DNA of 64,000 nucleotides from Rhynchospora pubera (taxonomy: Eukaryota > Streptophyta > Magnoliopsida > Poales > Cyperaceae), in assembly GCA_028095005.1 (NCBI GenBank), contig CM051460.1, positions 163,799,461 to 163,863,460 on the forward strand. The letters run 5' to 3'. Both the position numbers and the translations under genes were made by a program. Positions 58,123 to 64,000 of this stretch are shown here, piece by piece; the first letter of the stretch is position 1; each line of letters opens with the position of its first letter. Under the pieces are notes generated by a model that was given only the letters and a program-made list of their open reading frames with translations, did not search any database and had not been told where the DNA came from.

Positions 58123-59873
58123 TGATCGAGGGTGTGAACCAAGATCAAACAAATAATCCTTGTACTCGACTAGTCGCTTGTAGTAGAGTAAAGGTGTCGA
58201 ACCCACAGAGATGGATATGAATATTATTCTTATTATTTCGTTAAATCTAGACAGTAAAAATCGAGAAGAGAATTGAAGTCACAAATAGAACAAAATAAAG
58301 AGAAATAAAGGAATGCAATTGCGAGTAATAAAGATTTAAGCAAAACAAATAAGACAAATATTTTTGGGGTTTTCTAACGGATTAAAATATGATGATAAAT
58401 ATGCCTTAGGGTTTGATTTCACTTAGAACTGGCCAGAGAGTCGCAAGACCTAGCACTGTCGTATTCGGCCTTGCTAATTCGGTCCGAATTCCGGACCGAA
58501 TTCCACTGTGTAAATGCTGTGGTTTACTCTTTTGTTGATTTATTCAAGCCAAAGGTCCATCTAGCCAAACCTAACTCCCTAACCCTCCGCTTTCGCCTAT
58601 TGGGTACGGTATTTGGAATGGGATCTAGTGTTGAATAACCTTCATCGAGTGTATTGCACCCCCAACTTTCATTGTTCGGTGGACTTACTCGAGTTTACCA
58701 ATGGTTTTCTACGAGGTATCTAGTTAGATTTTCGCCTAACTAGAAACGTTCACTTTTGGTTATTAATTGGTCGACTTTCGCCTTTGACCTACCTCGAAAT
58801 ACTCGTACAGGACTCGATTAATATAATGTAAAGAATTTCCCAACAATTGCACGCGTACAAAAGTCGAGCGATACAAGTAATAACGGGTCCAAACACAAGC
58901 AATTTCAATAAAAATCCCAAGGGTAATTAACTTCGTCCATCAACAAAACAAGTAAACCAAGCAAAACCTATATCTAAGCTACATCATTCCCTAAAGCAAC
59001 AAGTTTTTAGCCTAACATACTAAGAGAAATCATGCAAATAACAGTATATAAGTTTAAACAAGCCATAAATCCAGAAAATAGAGAAAGAATTGGTTCGATA
59101 CAAAAAATAGCCAAGTTTCTAAGGTTGTCCACTGTTGCCGTCGCACTAGAGAACACCTTGAGACCTTCGGAACTCGTTGTAGCAGCAAGGAACAGCTCTA
59201 ATCCGGCCTCCCATTTCTGTCCAAGTTGCAAAAGAGGAGAAGAATTGTCCCCAAACCAGATCTGGATCTGGCTGAGAGAGAAAGATCAAAAGTGGAATGA
59301 AAGATGGCTCTTCCAAAGATGGAATATGCTTATATTACTCCTCTCCCCTCTCCTGGACAGCTGGGACGTGATTTTCCTTCATTTTGGGCGGAAAAATAGC
59401 CTTCCTAATGGAGAAAACGCCTTCAGGACGCAGCCAGAAACATTTCCGTGTATGGCAATTCGGACCGAATTCTAGACAATTCGGTCCGAATTAGCTTCTC
59501 TGTAATTTTCTGTGACGCAATTCGGTCCCAATTGATGCTAATTCGGTCCGAGTTCCTGTGCCAGCATTGCGCACAAATAGTATTTTGAGCATAATTTCTT
59601 CATCCGGGCTCCGATTGAGGTGATTCAAAGATCGCCGGAAAGCTTACAAGGAGCTCTACAATGCTATTGCTTCCATTTAGCTATTTGATTCTCTTAAATC
59701 TACCATTTTATGCAATGATTATGTGTGATCCACCAAATTCCTACAAGACAAGTCAAATTCCACGGCAGTATCCAATCTTGCCAAACAAATAGAAAAATAA
59801 GATAATATCACGGTTTTAGTCACAATTTCGATGTAAAGTCTGGCTAAAATATCAGTATAAATATGAGATATCA
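58123..59873 (-). repeat. 5' LTR of element A
   Basis: The same length as the 3' LTR. By eye I find three substitutions between the two: G/A at 51077 versus 58144, C/T near 52722 versus 59789, and A/G inside the last palindrome (59540-59554). This is about 0.2% divergence. Confidence 0.95.
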
Positions 59874-61032
59874 CTCAAGTACACCATTGATTGGTGGCTG
59901 AGCTAAGGAGAAGGAACAACAAAACCACAAATTGACACTTCAAAATAGCTTTCTTTATTTCAAAACCAAGCGATTGCAAGATGGAGGCTCTCAATTTCAC
60001 CTCTTTCTCTCTCTTTCCCGAGTGTTTGATGTAATGCCTAGCTTCAATCTAACCTTGAAATCTCTAATTGACTGTCTAAACCTAACCCAAGTGTGGCGGC
60101 CTCTTCTCTCCTTTTCTTCTCCTTTTTTTTCTGGCTTTGATTTGGGTGTTTATATAGGCTGGAGTCTAGGGCAACGCTTCTTTGGCCCGGCTTGATCTTC
60201 ATCGTCAAATCTCCATCTAGTGGCTCCAAATGGGCTGCGCTAGGGCTTGGTATCGCAAAACCATGGACTAGAGATGGTGGTTTCACGTCTGTGGCCGAGA
60301 GGATGACCACGTCGACGATTCTCTTCGTTTCACCCGGCATCTGCGCGGTAAAACACGAATTTCCTCTTCTTTTCTTTTTACTGGGGGGGGGGGGGAGAAG
60401 ATCCTTACAGGATGGGTAGTCTAGGTTCTCCGTGAGCCAATATAACATTTCAAATTTCTGTGCATGGTTTATGCAGAACGAGTGCACCCAAGCTTTTAAA
60501 TGAAAACAATAATTCATTCAAGGGGCAGAGACACACCTGGCCCCCCTTGGATCCCCTCCAATTGTTGGACGCGCCAGAGTTGTTGATTTTTGTGGAATTT
60601 CCATTTCATTTTCATAATTTCCTCTTTATTTCTTTAAGGCCAAACCAAAATAAATTCTTTCAAGGGCTTCCCTTGGGTATTTTTGGATGAAAATTTATGA
60701 GTAGGCTTAGAAAAATATGAGGAGTTTAATGGTTTAAGTGGATTTGGCAAATTCCTCATAGATTTATTTTGGTAATTTTGTGGAGTTTTTGAGTTTCTTT
60801 GTAAATCTTGGAATTTTTGTGGGTATTTTTGGGATTTAAAAATCATGATAATTCATCATAATTCTTAAGGGATTTTTGGGTGAATTTTGAGGATTTTTGG
60901 AGTTTGTTTGCTATTTTTGGTAATTTAGTTTTGAGTTTTGGCAAATTGGAAATTTGATCTTCGCTGTTTGGCTTTAGGTTTTCGGATTTTGAACTTGGTT
61001 TTCAGGATTTAATTTTTAGGGTCAACAAGAGG

Positions 61033-62128
61033 CACTTAGTTAATAAAGTTTTTATAAAAAAATGTAACAGAACTGTTGTACGTGTAGAGGTACCAAAATA
61101 TCTGGCCTGAACATAATTGGTACCAAAATCTCACATGTAAAGCGTGCATCGGTATCTTACCTTTTCCTTTTTTTTTTTCTTGTGATCGTGTAGTAAATAA
61201 AACACTCAAATTGAATGAAATGAAAAAAATTAAAAGTAAAGAATACATTCTATGTTCTGAACTAACAAAACGAAAAAAAATAGATTATTGAGTAAAAGAA
61301 AAAATTACCTTCGGACAAAGCAATCTGCTATCTTTCTTCTTCTCTGCCTCTCTTCCTTTTTTCCTTTCTTTTGTTTTGCTGTTTCCTTCCTCGTATATAC
61401 AATATAACCATTTTAATTAGAACATGCAGCAGAATAAAGGAGAGAACTTGATAAACTAGAAGAAAATACTGAATATTGAATAAAATGAAGAAATTACCTT
61501 CAGACTAAGCAATCTGCTATCTTTCTTCTTTTCTGCCTCTCTTTCTTTTGTTCTGTTGTTTCCTTCCTCATATATACAAATACAATATAGCTTTAGTGGG
61601 AACATTGTTTGGAAACTAGCGACGGCCGACGGATCTGTCGAGGGTTTACGAAATAATAGCGAACGAAATCATGACTGCTCTTCTCAAGGGAGAGAGAGAG
61701 AGAGGAAACAGATCTGATTTGTCAGATTGATTGAGAATTTGAGGCGTTAAGACTTGAAAGCAACGGAGAGAGAGACAAAGTCAGAGGCGTGCGAGAGAAA
61801 GGGTAAAAAAAGAAGAGAGGACATTTATGAGCGGTGCAATTAAGACCTAAGTCTGAGCCAGGTAGAGAGGTAGGAATAGGATCAGATTTTCCCAACCCAT
61901 GTTTCTCTCGATCTTATATTCTATACCTGTAGAATAATTAAACGTGAAAACGAAATAACAATAACGGAATAATCCATACCGTTTATCGTCACATTCTAAC
62001 ACGTTATCCTACTCTACTATCGTTACCGCTTCGTTTCATGGAACGGAATGAAATTTGGTTCCTTCAATCGTTATGTTACGCTATCACGTTACGAAATAAC
62101 GTGTCTTTTGCTTCCGTTGACAGCTCTA
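61033..62128 (-). other. hAT 5' region with a 190-bp tandem duplication
   Basis: A block containing 'aagcaatctgctatctttc' occurs at about 61305-61412 and again at 61493-61590. Each copy has a minus-strand splice-donor-like GAAG|GTAAT, so they may be duplicated noncoding first exons of the transposase transcript. The remainder is AT-rich with TAACG/CGTTA repeats near the terminus. Confidence 0.5.
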
Positions 62129-62235
62129 ATCAGCCTACTACAGTCTTTGTTTTTGGTTGGAACTTGCTCGAACTATCTTGGTAAACGAATCCTAATCAAT
62201 TTAATAATTTCAACCATCTTCCTTATCTATGTCAG

Positions 62236-62586
62236 AGAGAATAAAAATGCCACAAATATCATAACTTTTTTTATTTCGTTAATATTTTAAAATTAAAAAT
62301 TCAAACCGCTGATCTTGTTCGATTTAACGAGTGATGCATTTCTTTATAATTTTTATAAAATTTGGAGTTTACTTGATACTCGATCAACATGTCAACACAT
62401 GAACGCATTAGAATAATTTGTTATTGCTAACAACATTCGTTTATTTTTTTGCCTCTCGATTGAATATCAAATGAACCCCAAAATTTATAAAAATTATATA
62501 AAAGTTCATCGATTGTTAAAGTGGTTTCAAATTTTAAATTATTAATGAAAAAAAAAGTTATGATATTTGTGGCACTATAACCTCTC
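62236..62586. mobile_element. MULE-like MITE, GAGAG ends
   Basis: Inverted arms with 'tgccacaaatatcataac' and GAGAG/CTCTC ends. It lies just outside the large hAT. TSD not evident. Confidence 0.6.
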
Positions 62587-64000
62587 TAATCAAAATAGGA
62601 TCAATGACTCTTATATTTATTTGCAATTAAAAATTATTTTTAATAAAAAAATAATCATAACAACAAAAAGAATGTTTACTATGAGCGTTAGATTTATGTC
62701 TTTGAAAATACATACAATTATTAAAAATGCATTAATGTGGGACCCTTATTACATAAAACAAGCGGTGTTGTGTTTCAACACGGTTTAATTCCATCAAACT
62801 CTTCCGTGCACCTTGCTCCAACATCCGTATTGGTTCTCTTCTGATTGTCCTGCTTTTGAGAGAAAAATATTCCTAGCCCACAGTGATTAATCGAGAAAAC
62901 CTCAGAATTTGAGATCCATACGACGAACCACCGAAAACAGACCCGACAATGTGAATCCGTGTCCGAAATCTATCTGCCTATCTGGTATTTGGCAATATAT
63001 CTCACCAATTATACGGAATAAATGAGAATTTGCATATATTTAAATTTTTTATTTTAAATTAGACGCTTCGAGTTAACTTCGAAATATATGAAACATATTC
63101 GATCTGCAGTAGACAGTTTTTCGATAGGAGTTTTTTTCTAAAAAAAATTTAACTTTTTTTTGTCAAAATTATGAATCACTATAATTAATTTGATAGAAAA
63201 AAAAGGCTGTGATAGAAGTTCATATTAATAATAGTAGATAGAATTAATTGTCCAATTAAAAAAGGCAGAGTTAATCCGAATTATCAAATTCAAATTGCAC
63301 GACTGAAATTTGAGAAGACAGATGAAGAAATATATACTAAAATTGGATCTGTTTATTTTTTATTTTGTTTATAGGAAGTGGACTTAATTTATTGGGTTTT
63401 ATAATAACTCCTAATTATTAATTGGCACTTACCGGTAATTTGTTTCTGGCTTTCTGTAGTAGAAACGACGACCCGATGAAATGAGGGGATAAAAAAGAAA
63501 TAACATGCGTCTCATAGCTTTTCATATTTTTCAACCAACGGTTCCCACTTATGCATCTTTTGTAACTTTCCATTCTGCCTGGGCCATCTGTTTCGCCCTT
63601 TATGACTTTAAAAAACTTAGTATGTTTATGTAATATTGTGGTCTTATTCCATTTATTTGATATACAATACAGGTGGCAGTTCACATTCAGTTTGCAGTTA
63701 AAAGGTAATTTCATGATACATCTAACTGTTGTGAGAATAGATTCGAAAATGAAAGCTTGCTTCCGTTTTAGATTACGTGCTAGGTTAGTTGTCCTGTCAA
63801 AGTGCTTATTCTATCACCAAATCACCAACGAAATATTAGGTATTTCCTTTTCTACAAATAGCATATATAGGTTGTTAAATTAATTATGCTTTCAACTATT
63901 TGTCAGAATATTATAAATAATTATCAGATGTAGTTGGATTGCCGCTTGCGAGGTGCCATCACTACGTTTTATTTTACATATTGAATAATTTTAAATTTAA
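62587..64000. other. AT-rich spacer at the window end
   Basis: Nothing recognised. Short frames lack motifs. Confidence 0.5.

Larger units (their letters stand above)
51056..59873 (-). mobile_element. Athila-like Ty3-gypsy element 'A', complete ends, nonautonomous
   Basis: An 8818-bp insertion with 1751-bp LTRs at 51056-52806 and 58123-59873 and a perfect 5-bp TSD CTCAA (51051-51055 and 59874-59878). In minus orientation it runs 5' LTR, primer site, gag, protease, integrase zinc domain, long noncoding region, polypurine tract, 3' LTR. Reverse transcriptase, RNase H and the integrase catalytic core are missing, so it depends on a partner element. LTR length, primer site and Gag type point to Athila/Tat. 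It sits inside LTR F. Confidence 0.95.
48556..61027 (-). mobile_element. Solo LTR 'F', about 3.65 kb, split by element A
   Basis: The unit starts TGTCGCGG at 48556 and ends GGGTCAACA at 61027, flanked by the TSD AGAGG at 48551-48555 and 61028-61032. Removing the nested element A and its TSD leaves about 3649 bp with no coding frame, so it reads as a very long solo LTR such as occurs in some Gypsy lineages. A minus-strand TATA box (CTATATAAAC, about 60145-60155) suggests orientation. It contains a run of 13 G at 60383-60395. Family assignment is uncertain. Confidence 0.75.
39955..62128 (-). mobile_element. hAT transposon, about 6.3 kb, expanded to 22 kb by nested LTR elements
   Basis: The left terminus TAGGGGTGTCAAACG and the right terminus (inverted) TAGAGCTGTCAACGG are hAT-type TIRs. 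ATCAGCC abuts both ends (39948-39954 and 62129-62135); this is 7 bp of the expected 8-bp TSD, with one end base lost or changed. Inside lies a broken minus-strand hAT transposase gene (41058-48214). Removing solo LTRs D and E, and LTR F with its own insertion A, leaves about 6.27 kb. The right subterminal region is rich in CGTTA/TAACG repeats, plausible transposase-binding sites. Confidence 0.82.

Noticed and set aside
1..64000. tRNA, rRNA, CRISPR or bacterial-type operons
   Set aside because: No cloverleaf-like, rRNA-like or regularly spaced direct-repeat structure was recognised. The 21-bp palindrome arrays have 4-6 bp gaps, not unique spacers of CRISPR length.

Overview
The window is AT-rich plant nuclear DNA, very probably from a eudicot. 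It holds an intronless R2R3-MYB gene of subgroup 22, hAT, MULE and PIF/Harbinger-type MITEs, RTE-clade LINEs with trinucleotide tails, and an Athila/Tat-type Ty3-gypsy element with the tRNA-Asp-like primer site typical of plants. I found no prokaryotic signals, CRISPR arrays or RNA genes. Only one convincing host gene is present, the MYB at 22734-23699 (+); nearly everything else I can identify is a transposable element or unassigned AT-rich spacer.

Region by region: 1-22000 is spacer with many small nonautonomous DNA transposons, most recognisable from terminal inverted repeats (TIRs) plus target-site duplications (TSDs), and one 5'-truncated RTE LINE (8653-10274, 17-bp TSD). 22300-23900 is the MYB gene, with ACGT-type and CE3-like elements, a TATA box and a poly(A) signal. 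25291-27505 is a second, longer RTE LINE copy. 27510-29251 and 36082-37722 are two solo LTRs of the same LTR superfamily, separated by foldback MULE-type MITEs. 39955-62128 is one hAT transposon swollen from about 6.3 kb to 22 kb by nested insertions: solo LTR 'D' (41778-43404, inside a transposase exon), solo LTR 'E' (45891-47676, inside transposase intron 1), and a 3.65-kb solo LTR 'F' (48556-61027) that is itself split by a complete 8.8-kb Athila-like element 'A' (51056-59873). Each insertion in the nest is bounded by a TSD. 62136-64000 is spacer with one MULE-like MITE.

The most interesting signal is a repeated palindrome in four related LTRs (A, B, C, D). All share a CGGWCCG core, but each LTR has its own flanking arms, and the two arms change together so symmetry is kept: AATTCGGWCCGAATT in A, CTGTTCGGTCCGAACAG in B, AACTCGGWCCGAGTT in C, ATTTCGGTCCGAAAT in D. 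Copies are mostly paired at exactly 21 bp centre to centre, and one set lies about 107-120 bp upstream of the putative TATA box in every LTR. Element A carries about 28 copies, many inside its reading frame, where they encode NSDRI or IRSEF peptides. This looks like a family-specific address for a dimeric DNA-binding factor; the function is inference.

Element A is also notable as a nonautonomous Athila derivative. One frame joins Gag, a zinc knuckle, an aspartic protease and an integrase zinc-binding domain, with reverse transcriptase/RNase H and the integrase core missing. Its two LTRs differ at only three positions that I could find, so the insertion is recent.
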